From contig LFLF01000031.1 of NCBI GenBank assembly GCA_001184395.1, forward strand, positions 1-32,772: DNA of 32,772 bases. The letters are read 5' to 3'. The DNA comes from Candidatus Paraburkholderia calva (GTDB lineage Bacteria; Pseudomonadota; Gammaproteobacteria; Burkholderiales; Burkholderiaceae). Below the pieces are notes generated by a model, which saw nothing but the letters and a program-made list of their open reading frames with translations, made no database searches and had not been told where the DNA came from. The translations under genes and the position numbers were made by a program. Below are positions 1 to 9,290 of this stretch, one piece after another; position 1 is the stretch's first letter, and each line of letters begins with the position of its first letter.

Positions 1-259
1 AGTCGGGAGGATTCGGCAGGCGATGTATCGAGGACTGAAGCGCGTCGACCAATTCTTTCTGCTGATCCAGGCAGCTTACAACCTGACGCGCATGGGAACG
101 CTGGCCGCTCGGGCGGCATGAGAGCGAACGTCGAAAAGAATGCGACATTAGCAGCACCTGAATCAACGAAGTCCGGCGTTAAATTAGTTGGGTCTGAACG
201 TCGCGTTGGCTCTTTCGAATGAGTAGGCGCACATTCAAAAAAACTATTTCAACAGCCTC
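1..259 (+). mobile_element. 3' end of an insertion sequence (IS5-like or IS1182-like)
   Basis: The window opens inside an insertion sequence. It carries the last codons of a transposase (stop at 119-121), about 130 bp of lower-GC non-coding tail, and then a terminal sequence which read inward on minus is GAGGCTGTTGAAATAG. Just outside the end lies CTAG (260-263), and the quinone oxidoreductase reading frame resumes there on minus. CTAG is a typical 4-bp target of some IS5-group elements, so 259/260 is the likely boundary. The other end and the second copy of the target lie outside the window, so the family and the target duplication cannot be confirmed. Confidence 0.75.
2..121 (+). CDS. Transposase, C-terminal 39 residues (partial at window edge)
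   Basis: An open frame enters from the left edge and ends at TGA 119-121. The visible peptide contains MYRGLKRVDQFFLL followed by QAAYNLTRM. This is the hallmark C-terminus of DDE transposases of the IS5/IS1182/IS4 type, in which an RG-(L)-K-R-V segment precedes the A-A-Y-N-L-x-R helix. The catalytic DDE residues lie upstream, outside the window, so activity cannot be judged. It belongs to the element that truncates the neighbouring quinone oxidoreductase gene. Confidence 0.75.
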   Translation, partial: VGRIRQAMYRGLKRVDQFFLLIQAAYNLTRMGTLAARAA

Positions 260-1160
260 CTAGATCCTCATGCGCCTTTGCGGCGTCGGACAATGCGTAG
301 CGCTGACGCAAGTTCGTCTTCACCTTGCCCGAGGCCACGACGTCGAACAGTTCCACCGCCATCGTATCGAGATCGGCGCGCTTGGCGATGTAGCTGAACA
401 GCGTGGGCCGCGTGAAGTACAGCAAGCCGCGACCGGCGAACTCGGACGAATCGATCGGCGGCAACGAGCCCGACGAATTGCCGAAGTTCACGAACAGGCC
501 GAGCGGCGCGAGGCAATCGAGCGAGGCGACGTACGTGTCCTTGCCGATTGAATCGTAGACCACAGGCACGCCTGCGCCGTTGGTGATCTCGCGCACGCGC
601 TGCGTGAAGTTCTCGCGCGTATAGACGATCGGGTAATCGCAGCCGTGCGCTTTCGCGCGCTCCGCTTTCTCGTCCGAACCGACGGTGCCGATCACGGTCG
701 CGCCGAGCGCCTTCACCCACTGGCACGCCAGCATGCCGACGCCGCCCGCTGCCGCGTGGATCAGCACGGTGTCGCCTGCCTTCACGCGATACGTGCGGCA
801 CAGCAGATACTGCGCGGTCAGACCCTGCAGCATGATCGACGCGGCGTCGTCATAGCCGATCGAATCGGGCAGCTTGACGACGTAATCTGCCGACATCACG
901 CGCTCCTGCGCATACGCGCCCGGCTTGAACTGGGTGAAGCCTTCGCCTACCGCCGTCACCTCGCCTGCCGCTTCCATGCCGAGGCCGCCGGGCAGCGGCA
1001 TCGGATACAGACCAGTGCGGAAATACACGTCGATGAAATTCAGTCCCACCGCATGATGCTTCACCCGGACTTCGCCCTTGCCAGACTCGTCCACGTCCAC
1101 GTCGACCCACTTCATTACTTCCGGGCCGCCTGCCTCGTCGAAACGGATTGCCTTGGTCAT
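249..1160 (-). pseudogene. qor: Quinone oxidoreductase (zinc-independent MDR family), 3' end removed by an IS
   Basis: The product belongs to the zeta-crystallin/Qor branch of the MDR superfamily, cytosolic NADPH:quinone reductases that lack the zinc of alcohol dehydrogenases. It starts at ATG 1160 behind AAGGAG. The N-terminal GroES-like half includes GLNFIDVYFRTGLYP, and a Rossmann fold contains HAAAGGVGMLACQWVKALGA. The frame is intact through AHEDL, then enters the insertion sequence and stops after three to four foreign residues. The protein is 303 residues instead of about 324, so roughly the last 22 residues (a final strand and dimer contacts) are missing. It could still fold, so loss of function is likely but unproven. 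It is the last gene of the SDR-mgsA-qor unit, 28 bp after mgsA. Confidence 0.88.
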
Positions 1161-1188
1161 CGCTCGTTCATCTCCTTGTGTGCGTGTA

Positions 1189-1571
1189 TCAGGACGCCCG
1201 CGCAAAGCGCAGACGAAGATCGTCGAGAATCATGCGCGCCATCGCGATGTTGGTCGCGCACGGCACGTTGTGCACGTCGCAGGCGCGCACGAGCGCGTTG
1301 ATGTCCGGCTCGTGCGGCTGCGGCGTCATCGGGTCGCGCAGAAAGATCACGATGTTGACGCGCCCTTCCGCCAGTTCCGCGCCGATCTGCAAATCGCCGC
1401 CGTGCGGGCCGGACAGCTTGCGTTCGACCGTCAGCCCGTGCGCCGCCGCGAGCCGGTCGTGCCGGTGGCGACGAGTTCGCATTGCGCGAGCGTATTTGCG
1501 AACTCGCCCGCGAGTCTGACAATGTCGTCCTTCTTCATGTCGTGCGCGATCAGCGCGACGCGTGTGCTCAT
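1189..1571 (-). pseudogene. mgsA: Methylglyoxal synthase, frameshifted
   Basis: MgsA converts dihydroxyacetone phosphate to methylglyoxal and phosphate, a glycolytic bypass. ATG 1571 gives [20 protein letters not shown] and runs to the phosphate-binding GTTG motif. The frame then jumps near 1450-1460 and resumes as [17 protein letters not shown], with [14 protein letters not shown] and [11 protein letters not shown] to a TGA at 1189-1191. Together the two pieces give the full family length (about 127 residues). The net change is the loss of one base. The break falls just after the substrate-binding loop, so any product from the first frame would lack most of the active site, including the catalytic Asp of GGD and the later His. 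The gene sits 11 bp after the SDR stop and 28 bp before qor. Confidence 0.88.
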
Positions 1572-1582
1572 GTCGGCCTCGC

Positions 1583-2362
1583 TCAATACGTGCCGGGATA
1601 TGCGCCGCCATCGATCAGCAGGTTCTGACCGGTGATGTAGCCCGCATGCACGCTGCAGAGGAACGCGCAGGCCTTGCCGAATTCCTCCGCGTTGCCGAAG
1701 CGCCCGGCCGGCAGACTCTGCGCGCGGCGTTCGCGCACTTCGTCGATGGAAATGTTCTGCGCCTTCGCCTGCGCCTCCATGGTCACGGCGATGCGGTCGG
1801 TGTCGAAGATGCCCGGCAAAATATTGTTGATGGTCACGCCGGTCGCCGCGACCTTGCGCGCCACGCCGGCGACAAAACCGGTCAGCCCCGACCGCGCGCC
1901 GTTGGAAAGACCGAGCATGTCGATGGGCGCCTTCACCGACGAACTCGTGATATTCACGATGCGCCCGAAACCGCGCTCGATCATGCCGTCGATGGTCGCC
2001 TTCATCAGTTCGATCGGCGTGAGCATGTTGCCTTCGAGCGCCTTGATCCACATTTCGTGCGTGAAGGTGCGGAAGTCGCCCGGCGGCGGCCCGCCCGCGT
2101 TGTTCACGAGGATGTCCGGCTGCGGACAGGCGGCGAACGCGGCGACGTGGCCGGCTGGCGTGGTGATGTCGCCCGCGACGGTCGTCACGGTCATGCCGTA
2201 AGTGGCGCGGATATGCGCGGCCGTCGCTTCGAGCGTTTCCGACGTGCGCGCGGTGATCACCAGATTCACGCCTTCGGCGGCGAGCGCCTCGGCGCAACCG
2301 CGTCCGAGCCCCTTGCTCGCCGCGCAGACGAGCGCCGTGCGCCCCGCGATTCCCATGTCCAT
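1583..2362 (-). CDS. Short-chain dehydrogenase/reductase, atypical active site
   Basis: This is a 259-residue SDR-fold oxidoreductase, probably NADP-dependent and cytosolic. ATG 2362 is preferred over ATG 2368 because GGGAGGA then sits about 6 bases upstream. Visible elements are the cofactor loop [28 protein letters not shown], the active-site Asn in [11 protein letters not shown], and a Ser cluster [10 protein letters not shown]. The C-terminus is [11 protein letters not shown]. The canonical YxxxK is absent: the position reads LSNGARSGL, with Leu for Tyr and no Lys at +4. I recall this LSNxxR variant as a conserved SDR subfamily often labelled 3-oxoacyl-ACP reductase, so it is probably not a fresh mutation, and the reaction is uncertain. 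It is the first gene of a minus-strand unit with mgsA and qor and the only intact one. Confidence 0.85.
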   Translation of the reverse strand: MDMGIAGRTALVCAASKGLGRGCAEALAAEGVNLVITARTSETLEATAAHIRATYGMTVTTVAGDITTPAGHVAAFAACPQPDILVNNAGGPPPGDFRTFTHEMWIKALEGNMLTPIELMKATIDGMIERGFGRIVNITSSSVKAPIDMLGLSNGARSGLTGFVAGVARKVAATGVTINNILPGIFDTDRIAVTMEAQAKAQNISIDEVRERRAQSLPAGRFGNAEEFGKACAFLCSVHAGYITGQNLLIDGGAYPGTY

Positions 2363-2519
2363 CGTCATTCCTCCCGTCTCGTTTGCAATGCCGTTCGTCG
2401 TATTCGAGCGTCGAGACGCCTCTCGCACATTCTAGAAGAATCGGGGCGGCAAGGTCGGAGGCCGCTTCGCGCGAAAGCTCCCACGAATATTCCTAAAAGG
2501 CGTGGACCTTTTCGGTAAA

Positions 2520-2543
2520 CTGTCGCCACTGCTGTCGCCACTG
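2520..2543. repeat. Perfect tandem duplication of a 12-bp unit
   Basis: CTGTCGCCACTG occurs twice in direct succession (2520-2531 and 2532-2543) in the divergent intergenic region between the SDR gene and upp. No third copy is present. It is one of six short perfect tandem duplications seen in this window. Confidence 0.9.
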
Positions 2544-2636
2544 TCCGCTCCGGCGCGATGCGTCACGCGTTGCACGCCATCGCGCGAACGGACACGGCGC
2601 CCATCCTCCGAGCAGGACGCGCATCGCGCGAGACCC

Positions 2637-3287
<651 letters not shown>

Positions 3288-3463
3288 CGCGCGCCTGTAT
3301 CAACCGGTTTGGATCGTTTCGATTGTTTTGCTGAACGTGACCCTGCCACCGTGCGGCCGTTTTGGGCGATTCCTGCACATTTTCCATCCGATTCGGACGG
3401 TTTGCGGTGTTTTGTCCGGATGACACGGCACGGGCAGGCCCATGCCCGGATGCGCCGACATGA

Positions 3464-3469
3464 TAAAAT
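3464..3469 (+). promoter_or_regulatory. Candidate -10 element for the yebC-purD side
   Basis: TAAAAT lies in a locally AT-rich patch (tgataaaatt) within otherwise GC-rich DNA, upstream of yebC. No convincing -35 hexamer is found 16-18 bp upstream, so this is a weak prediction based on composition and position only. Confidence 0.3.
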
Positions 3470-3622
3470 TTCGGTCTGTTCCTAATCGGTCGGGCGCCGC
3501 AGCGAAAAGTCGCTCGAGCCGGGCCGCCGGCGGCGGTGCGATCGAGCACACACCGGGCACTCGCACAGAAACAAACGGATTTTCGGCTTCATCGAAGCTG
3601 CACGGCACGAATCACAGCACTT

Positions 3623-3642
3623 TAGCGCCGCCTAGCGCCGCC
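3623..3642. repeat. Perfect tandem duplication of a 10-bp unit upstream of yebC
   Basis: TAGCGCCGCC is present twice head to tail (3623-3632 and 3633-3642), 28 bp before the yebC start codon. It lies in the untranslated leader, so it changes leader length but no protein. Confidence 0.9.
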
Positions 3643-3670
3643 CAGGCGTTGCGCACGACGGAGAAAGGTA

Positions 3671-4396
3671 ATGGCGGGTCATTCGAAATGGGCCAACATC
3701 AAGCATAAGAAAGCCGCGGCCGACGCGAAGAAGGGCAAGGTCTGGACGCGCCTGATCAAGGAAATTCAGGTCGCGGCCCGGCTGGGCGGCGGCGAAATCG
3801 ACACGAATCCGCGCCTGCGCCTGGCCGTCGACAAGGCGTACGACGCCAATATGCCCAAAGACAACATCAACCGCGCGATCCAGCGCGGCGGCGGCGTGGA
3901 CGGCACGAACTACGAAGAAATCCGTTACGAAGGCTACGGCATCAGCGGCGCGGCGATCATCGTCGACACCATGACCGACAACCGCACCCGCACGGTCGCG
4001 GAAGTACGGCATGCTTTCTCGAAGTTCGGCGGCAACATGGACACGGACGGCTCGGTGTCGTTCATGTTCGATCATGTCGGTCAATTCCTGTTCGCGCCCG
4101 GCACGCCGGAAGACAAGCTGATGGACGCCGCGCTCGAAGCTGGCGCCGACGACCTCGTGACCAACGAAGACGGCAGTATCGAAGTGATCTCGCCGCCGAA
4201 CGACTTTCAGAAGGTGAAAGACGCGCTCGAAGCCGCGGGCTTCAAGGCCGAACTCGCCGAAGTGAGGATGAAGCCGCAGACCGAAGTCGAATTCGCCGGC
4301 GACGACGCCGTGAAGATGCAGAAGCTGCTCGACGCGCTCGAAAACCTCGACGACGTGCAGCAAGTCTACACCAACGCCGTCATCGACGAGGAATAA
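3671..4396 (+). CDS. yebC: YebC/PmpR family protein (TACO1-like)
   Basis: This is an intact 241-residue member of the YebC/TACO1 family, cytosolic proteins historically described as transcriptional regulators and more recently implicated in ribosomal translation of difficult (e.g. proline-rich) sequences. The N-terminus [20 protein letters not shown] is the family signature, followed by [20 protein letters not shown], the central [17 protein letters not shown], and a C-terminal [14 protein letters not shown]. Length matches the family exactly. The start is backed by AGAAAGG six bases upstream. It heads the conserved plus-strand string yebC-purD-hemF-nadD-rsfS, though 263 bp separate it from purD. 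No lesions are visible. Confidence 0.96.
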   Translation: MAGHSKWANIKHKKAAADAKKGKVWTRLIKEIQVAARLGGGEIDTNPRLRLAVDKAYDANMPKDNINRAIQRGGGVDGTNYEEIRYEGYGISGAAIIVDTMTDNRTRTVAEVRHAFSKFGGNMDTDGSVSFMFDHVGQFLFAPGTPEDKLMDAALEAGADDLVTNEDGSIEVISPPNDFQKVKDALEAAGFKAELAEVRMKPQTEVEFAGDDAVKMQKLLDALENLDDVQQVYTNAVIDEE

Positions 4397-4659
4397 GCGC
4401 CCTCCCGCGCGGTGCGCACACTTGGGCATGCGCGCCGCAGGAACGCCTTTCGCTTCAAATCGAGGGCGGACTTCGCGCCGAAGCAAGCAATGCCAGGACC
4501 GCCCGAAGGCGCGTGACGCAGCAGCAGTCAGCGCGAGCCGCCTTCCACCGGTCATGACGGCGCGCGCCACGCGCAGCGCGCAGCGCTGTCCATCGCGCCG
4601 TGTCGCGTGCGCCGCCATCGTCTTTATTTCAGCCGCATTTGATCAATTCGGGGATTCAC

Positions 4660-5949
4660 ATGAAGTTACTCGTCGTCGGTTCCGGCGGCCGCGAACACGC
4701 GCTGGCCTGGAAGCTCGCGCAATCGCCGCGCGTGCAGATCGTCTACGTCGCGCCAGGCAACGGCGGCACAGCGCAGGACGAACGCCTGCGCAATCTCGAC
4801 ATCACCGATCCGGCGGCGCTGGCGGATTTCGTCGAGCGCGAGCATGTTGCGCTGACGGTCGTGGGGCCGGAAGCGCCGCTCGCGGCGGGCATCGTCAATC
4901 TGTTCCGCTCGCGCGGGCTGAAAGTTTTCGGGCCGACGAAGGGAGCCGCGCAACTCGAAAGCTCGAAGGACTTCGCCAAGGCGTTCATGAAGCGTCACGC
5001 GATCCCGACGGCCGAGTACGAAACCTTCACCGACATCGCTGCGGCGCATGTCTACGTCGACGCCAAGGGCGCGCCGATCGTCATCAAGGCGGACGGGCTG
5101 GCCGCCGGCAAGGGCGTGGTGGTCGCCACGTCGCTGGAAGAAGCGCACGCCGCCGTCGATTCCATACTTTCCGACAACAAGCTGGGCGATGCGGGCGGGC
5201 GCGTCGTGATCGAGGAATTCCTCATGGGCGAGGAAGCCAGTTTCATCGTGATGGTGGACGGCAAGAACGTGCTGCCGCTCGCATCGAGCCAGGATCACAA
5301 GCGCCTGCTCGATGGCGACAAGGGTCCGAACACCGGCGGCATGGGCGCGTATTCACCCGCGCCGATCGTCACGCCGCAACTGCACGCCCGCGTGATGCGC
5401 GAAATCATCCTGCCGACGGTGCGCGGCATGGAGAACGAAGGCATTCGCTACACCGGCTTTCTGTATGCGGGCCTGATGATCGACGCCAACGGCAACCCGA
5501 AAACGCTTGAATTCAACTGCCGCATGGGCGACCCGGAAACGCAGCCGATCATGGTGCGCCTGAAGGGCGATTTCTCGAAGGTCGTGGAAATGGCAATCGA
5601 CGGCAAGCTGGACGGCGCGGAACTCGACTGGGACCGCCGCACGGCCCTGGGCGTGGTGCTGGCCGCGCACAATTATCCCGAGACGCCGCGCCGTGGCGAC
5701 CGCATCAACGGCATCCCTGCGGAAACCGAGCATTCTGTCACGTTCCACGCCGGGACTACACTCGCGGACGACAAGCTGACCACCTCCGGCGGCCGCGTGC
5801 TGTGCGTGGTCGGACTGGCGGATTCGGTGCGCGGCGCGCAGTCCGTAGTCTACGATACGTTGAATCAGATCTCGTTCGACGGCATGCAGTATCGCCGCGA
5901 CATCGGCTACCGGGCCGTGAACCGCAAGCAGTCGGAGCGCTACGGCTAA
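4660..5949 (+). CDS. purD: Phosphoribosylamine-glycine ligase (GAR synthetase)
   Basis: PurD catalyses step 2 of de novo purine synthesis: phosphoribosylamine + glycine + ATP to GAR. The 429-residue product starts [20 protein letters not shown], the N-terminal PurD domain. An ATP-grasp domain follows, with [14 protein letters not shown], the [12 protein letters not shown] segment, [14 protein letters not shown] and the metal-binding [13 protein letters not shown]. It ends in a C-terminal PurC-like hammerhead region ([15 protein letters not shown]). ATG 4660 was chosen over an upstream ATG at 4600 because the family begins exactly at MKLLVVG. The gene is fully open, in contrast to purT in the same window, so the de novo pathway is apparently still needed. 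Confidence 0.97.
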   Translation: MKLLVVGSGGREHALAWKLAQSPRVQIVYVAPGNGGTAQDERLRNLDITDPAALADFVEREHVALTVVGPEAPLAAGIVNLFRSRGLKVFGPTKGAAQLESSKDFAKAFMKRHAIPTAEYETFTDIAAAHVYVDAKGAPIVIKADGLAAGKGVVVATSLEEAHAAVDSILSDNKLGDAGGRVVIEEFLMGEEASFIVMVDGKNVLPLASSQDHKRLLDGDKGPNTGGMGAYSPAPIVTPQLHARVMREIILPTVRGMENEGIRYTGFLYAGLMIDANGNPKTLEFNCRMGDPETQPIMVRLKGDFSKVVEMAIDGKLDGAELDWDRRTALGVVLAAHNYPETPRRGDRINGIPAETEHSVTFHAGTTLADDKLTTSGGRVLCVVGLADSVRGAQSVVYDTLNQISFDGMQYRRDIGYRAVNRKQSERYG

Positions 5950-6056
5950 GCAGACCGCAGGTCGGGCTGCATCATAGCGCTGCCGGACCGCCGTGTCCAG
6001 CAGCGTCTTTTGAGAATGATGGATTTTCACGCGCTCATGGCGCACCGCAGCAATCG

Positions 6057-7004
6057 ATGAGTAAACCGAACGCACGCCAACACGACGACGCAACCCACGA
6101 CATCGCAGCCGTCCGTGCCTATCTGACGGGCCTGCAGACGCGCATCGCCGATGCGCTCGGCAGCTTCGACGGCGCCGCTTTCACCACCGACGCCTGGGCG
6201 CGCGAGCCCGGCGAGCATCTGCGCGGCGGCGGCGTCACGCGCATGCTGGAGGACGGCGCTTTCTTCGAGCGCGGCGGCATCGGCTTTTCGGATGTGCAGG
6301 GCGACGCGCTGCCGCCGTCCGCGAGCGCGGCGCGGCCGCAACTGGCGGGGCACGGCTTCGAGGCGATGGGCGTCTCACTCGTGATGCATCCACGCAATCC
6401 GCACTGCCCCACCGTGCATATGAACGTGCGCATGCTGACCGCCATCAAGGAAGGCGAAGCACCGATCTTCTGGTTCGGCGGCGGCATGGATCTCACGCCG
6501 ATCTACGGTTACGAGGACGACGCGCGGCACTTTCATCAGACCTGCCGCGATGTGCTCGAACCGTTCGGCGCGGCGTTGTATCCGCGCTTCAAGACGCGGT
6601 GCGACGAGTACTTTTATTTGAAGCATCGCAACGAGCAGCGCGGCATCGGCGGCATTTTCTTCGACGATTTCTCGGAGCCGCGCTTCGAGCGCTCGTTCGC
6701 GATGGTGAAAAGCGTCGGCGACGCGTTTCTCGAGGCGTACTTGCCGATCATCGAAAAGCGCCGCGACACGCCGTACACGGAGCGCGAACGCGAATTCCAG
6801 GCGTACCGGCACGGACGCTACGTCGAGTTCAATCTGGTGTGGGACCGCGGCACGCATTTCGGTCTGCAAAGCGGCGGGCGCACCGAATCCATCCTCATGT
6901 CGATGCCGCCGTCGGCGAACTGGCGCTACGACTGGAAACCCGAGCCGAACACGCCTGAGGCGCGCCTGTACTCCGATTTTCTGGTGCGACGCGAATGGCT
7001 GTGA
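6057..7004 (+). CDS. hemF: Oxygen-dependent coproporphyrinogen-III oxidase
   Basis: HemF decarboxylates coproporphyrinogen III to protoporphyrinogen IX using O2, a late step of heme synthesis, and acts as a soluble dimer. The 315-residue protein has the family landmarks [29 protein letters not shown] with HFHQTC following, [36 protein letters not shown] and a C-terminal [13 protein letters not shown] 6057 is the start giving the expected length, although the ribosome binding site is weak. The stop codon overlaps the nadD start by 10 bp, indicating translational coupling. It is 107 bp after purD. Requirement for O2 suggests an organism living in aerobic tissue or culture. Confidence 0.96.
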   Translation: MSKPNARQHDDATHDIAAVRAYLTGLQTRIADALGSFDGAAFTTDAWAREPGEHLRGGGVTRMLEDGAFFERGGIGFSDVQGDALPPSASAARPQLAGHGFEAMGVSLVMHPRNPHCPTVHMNVRMLTAIKEGEAPIFWFGGGMDLTPIYGYEDDARHFHQTCRDVLEPFGAALYPRFKTRCDEYFYLKHRNEQRGIGGIFFDDFSEPRFERSFAMVKSVGDAFLEAYLPIIEKRRDTPYTEREREFQAYRHGRYVEFNLVWDRGTHFGLQSGGRTESILMSMPPSANWRYDWKPEPNTPEARLYSDFLVRREWL

Positions 7005-7702
7005 ACCCGATTCCGGCGTCCACGGCGGACCCGGCCCCGTGTGACAAACGCATCGGCCTGCTCGGTGGCACCTTCGACCCGATCCACAACGGCCACCTCG
7101 CGCTCGCGCGACGCTTCACCGAACTCCTGCAGTTGACCGAACTGGTGCTGCTGCCGGCAGGCCAGCCGTGGCAAAAAGCGGGGGTCTCCGCGCCCGCGCA
7201 TCGTCTGGCGATGATGCGCGCGGCGGCCGAATCGCTCGATCTGGACGGCGTGCGCGTGAGCGTCGCCACCGACGAAATCGATCGCCAGGGCGACACCTAT
7301 ACCGTCGATACGCTCGCCCGCTGGCGCGAACGCGAAGGCGCGGAGGCATCGATCTCGTTGCTGATGGGTGCGGATCAGCTCGTGAAGTTGAATTCGTGGC
7401 ATCGGTGGAAGGAATTGTTCGACCATGCGCACGTCTGCGTGGAAACGCGCGCGGGCTTCGACGTGGCGACGCTGCCGGCACCGGTCGCGGCAGAACTCGC
7501 GGCGCGCCGCGCCCCGGCCGCGACATTGCGCGCAAGCACGCACGGCCATATGCTGATCGACGAGCGGCTGCTGATGGACATCTCGGCGACCGCGATCCGC
7601 GACGAGGCGCGAACCATGAGCGGTGCGACGGACGCGCGCGCGCAGGTCCCATCGGCCGTATGGGACTATATTGTTCAACATCACCTGTACCGGACACGGT
7701 AA
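6995..7702 (+). CDS. nadD: Nicotinate-mononucleotide adenylyltransferase
   Basis: NadD adenylates nicotinate mononucleotide to deamido-NAD, an essential step in NAD synthesis. The 235-residue product shows the nucleotidyltransferase signature [17 protein letters not shown] (from about residue 24), [17 protein letters not shown] for substrate binding, [20 protein letters not shown], and the C-terminal ISATAIR motif that contacts ATP phosphates. It starts at ATG 6995 inside the end of hemF and is followed 13 bp later by rsfS, so the three genes form a tightly packed transcription unit. The first ~17 residues before KRIGLLGG are a variable extension. No damage is seen. Confidence 0.96.
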   Translation: MAVNPIPASTADPAPCDKRIGLLGGTFDPIHNGHLALARRFTELLQLTELVLLPAGQPWQKAGVSAPAHRLAMMRAAAESLDLDGVRVSVATDEIDRQGDTYTVDTLARWREREGAEASISLLMGADQLVKLNSWHRWKELFDHAHVCVETRAGFDVATLPAPVAAELAARRAPAATLRASTHGHMLIDERLLMDISATAIRDEARTMSGATDARAQVPSAVWDYIVQHHLYRTR

Positions 7703-7715
7703 AGACACCGTAACT

Positions 7716-8180
7716 ATGGAAATTCAAAAGCTGCAACTCGCGATCATCGACGGTCTGGAAGACGTCAAAGCGCAAGACATCAAGATATTCAACACGACCC
7801 ACCTGACGTCGCTATTCGACCGCGTGGTCGTGGCAAGTGGCACGTCAAACCGGCAGACCAAGGCGCTCGCCAACAGCGTGCGCGAGAAAGTCAAGGAAGC
7901 GGGTGGCAATATCGTCAGCACGGAAGGCGAAGAGATCGGCGAATGGGTACTGGTCGATTGCGGCGACGCGGTCGTGCACATCCTGCAACCGGCGCTGCGC
8001 CAATACTATAACCTCGAAGAAGTCTGGGGCGACAAGCCCGTGCGCGTGAAGCTGCAGACGCCGAGCATGTTCGGCGGCGCGCGCGTCTCGGCTGACGAAA
8101 ACGAGGACGACGAAGACGCAAAACCAGCCGTCAAGCACCCGGCACGCAAGACCGCCCGCAAAACCAACGCCAGACCTTGA
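7716..8180 (+). CDS. rsfS: Ribosomal silencing factor RsfS
   Basis: RsfS (YbeB/Iojap) binds L14 on the large ribosomal subunit and blocks subunit joining in starvation. ATG 7716 gives [20 protein letters not shown]. The conserved core includes [36 protein letters not shown] and [14 protein letters not shown] charged, acidic-then-basic low-complexity tail (about residues 120-154) extends past the usual ~115-residue core, as is common in Burkholderia. Its TGA stop (8178-8180) overlaps the TTG start of rlmH, so the two are translationally coupled even though rlmH is now broken. Confidence 0.95.
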   Translation: MEIQKLQLAIIDGLEDVKAQDIKIFNTTHLTSLFDRVVVASGTSNRQTKALANSVREKVKEAGGNIVSTEGEEIGEWVLVDCGDAVVHILQPALRQYYNLEEVWGDKPVRVKLQTPSMFGGARVSADENEDDEDAKPAVKHPARKTARKTNARP

Positions 8181-8648
8181 AGCTCGTCATCCTCGCCGTC
8201 GGCCACAAGATGCCCGACTGGATCGCGAATGGCTTCGAAGAGTACGCGAAGCGCATGCCGCCCGAGCTGCGCATCGAACTCAATGAAATCAAACCGGAGC
8301 AGCGCTCCTCCGGCCGTAACGCCGAAAGCGTGATGGCCGCCGAGAAGCAGCGCATCGAAGCCGCCCTGCCGAAAAACGCCCGCGTGATCGCACTGGACGA
8401 ACGCGGCCGCGACTGGACCACGATGCAACTCGCGCAGGCGCTGCCGGGCTGGCAGCAGGACGGACGCGACGTGGCGTTCGTGATCGGCGGCGTGGACGGG
8501 CTCGACCCCGCCGTGAAGGCGCGCACGGACCTTATGCTGCGCATCTCGATGCCTGACCTTGCCGCACAGCATGGTGCGCGTGCGGCTCGCCGAACAGCTT
8601 TACCGCGCGTGGAGCATCACGCAGAATCATCCCTATCATCGCGTGTGA
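8177..8648 (+). pseudogene. rlmH: 23S rRNA pseudouridine(1915) N3-methyltransferase, 3' frameshift
   Basis: RlmH methylates pseudouridine 1915 in helix 69 of 23S rRNA on assembled 70S ribosomes, using SAM. TTG 8177 gives the expected [20 protein letters not shown], and the frame is good through [17 protein letters not shown] and LRIS. A net +1 base at about 8549-8557 then throws the reading out of frame. The lost C-terminus is still readable in the next frame as [18 protein letters not shown] to a TGA at 8646-8648, and total length fits the 156-residue family. The missing piece forms part of the trefoil-knot SAM site and dimer interface, so the protein is very likely inactive. It follows rsfS with overlapping stop and start. 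Confidence 0.9.
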
Positions 8649-8715
8649 GGCATACCCGGTAGCTGGATTTCGCGCCGTCCCTGCCGCACGCGCGCACTTC
8701 GAGATCCACTCTACG

Positions 8716-9281
8716 ATGCCACCCTATCCCTTCGTTTATCTCGCCTCGCAAAGTCCCCGCCGTCAGGAGTTGCCGCGCCAGATCGGCGTGCGCTATGAGC
8801 CGCTGCTGCCCCGCCCCGATGAAGACGCCGAAGCCTATGTCATACGCGTCTGCGCGCTGAAAGCGCACGCCGCGCGCGCACGCCTGCTCAAAGCGGGCCT
8901 GATGGCCGCGCCGATCCTGACCGCCGATACGACCGTGACCATCGACGGCCTGATCTTCGGCAAGCCTCAACATGAGGACGACGCCGTCTCGATGCTCGAA
9001 TACCTCGTCGGACGCGAACATGAGCTGCTGACCGCGATTGCCGTCGTCGATGCCGAAGGCACGTTGCTCGAGCCCGTGCTGTCGCGCTCGACGGTGCGCT
9101 TCGCGGCGGCTAACCGTGCTGCGCTGCAACGATAAGCCGCCACTGGCGAGCCGCTCGGCAAGGCGGCGCTACGGCCGCGGCGGAGTTCATCGAGCGAATC
9201 GACGGGTCCTATTCGGGTATCATGGGTCTGCCCCTATTCGAAACGACAGCACTCTTGCGCGTGGCGCGCGTCCAGTTCTAA
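8716..9281 (+). pseudogene. maf: Maf-like nucleotide pyrophosphatase, multiply degraded
   Basis: Maf/YhdE proteins hydrolyse non-canonical or modified NTPs. ATG 8716 gives [20 protein letters not shown], the family's phosphate-binding start (with Pro where Leu is usual in ELLRQ). Compared with the family as I know it, about a dozen codons are missing in frame after [14 protein letters not shown] at 9133-9135 replaces an expected Tyr codon after AALQR. A further deletion with frameshift follows GEPLGKA. The terminal stretch [20 protein letters not shown] is still readable to TAA 9279-9281. Three independent lesions make it a clear pseudogene. It lies between rlmH and rng, its usual Burkholderia position. 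Confidence 0.9.
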
Positions 9282-9290
9282 AAACAGGCC

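Larger units (their letters stand above)
3288..3670. other. Intergenic region upstream of yebC
   Basis: There is no gene in this 383-bp stretch. It contains a small hairpin with arms CGGGCA (3431-3436) and TGCCCG (3443-3448), a possible -10 element TAAAAT at 3464-3469, a 10-bp tandem duplication at 3623-3642, and the yebC ribosome binding site AGAAAGG at about 3661-3667. The distance from the putative -10 to ATG 3671 would imply a leader of nearly 200 nt. Confidence 0.6.
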
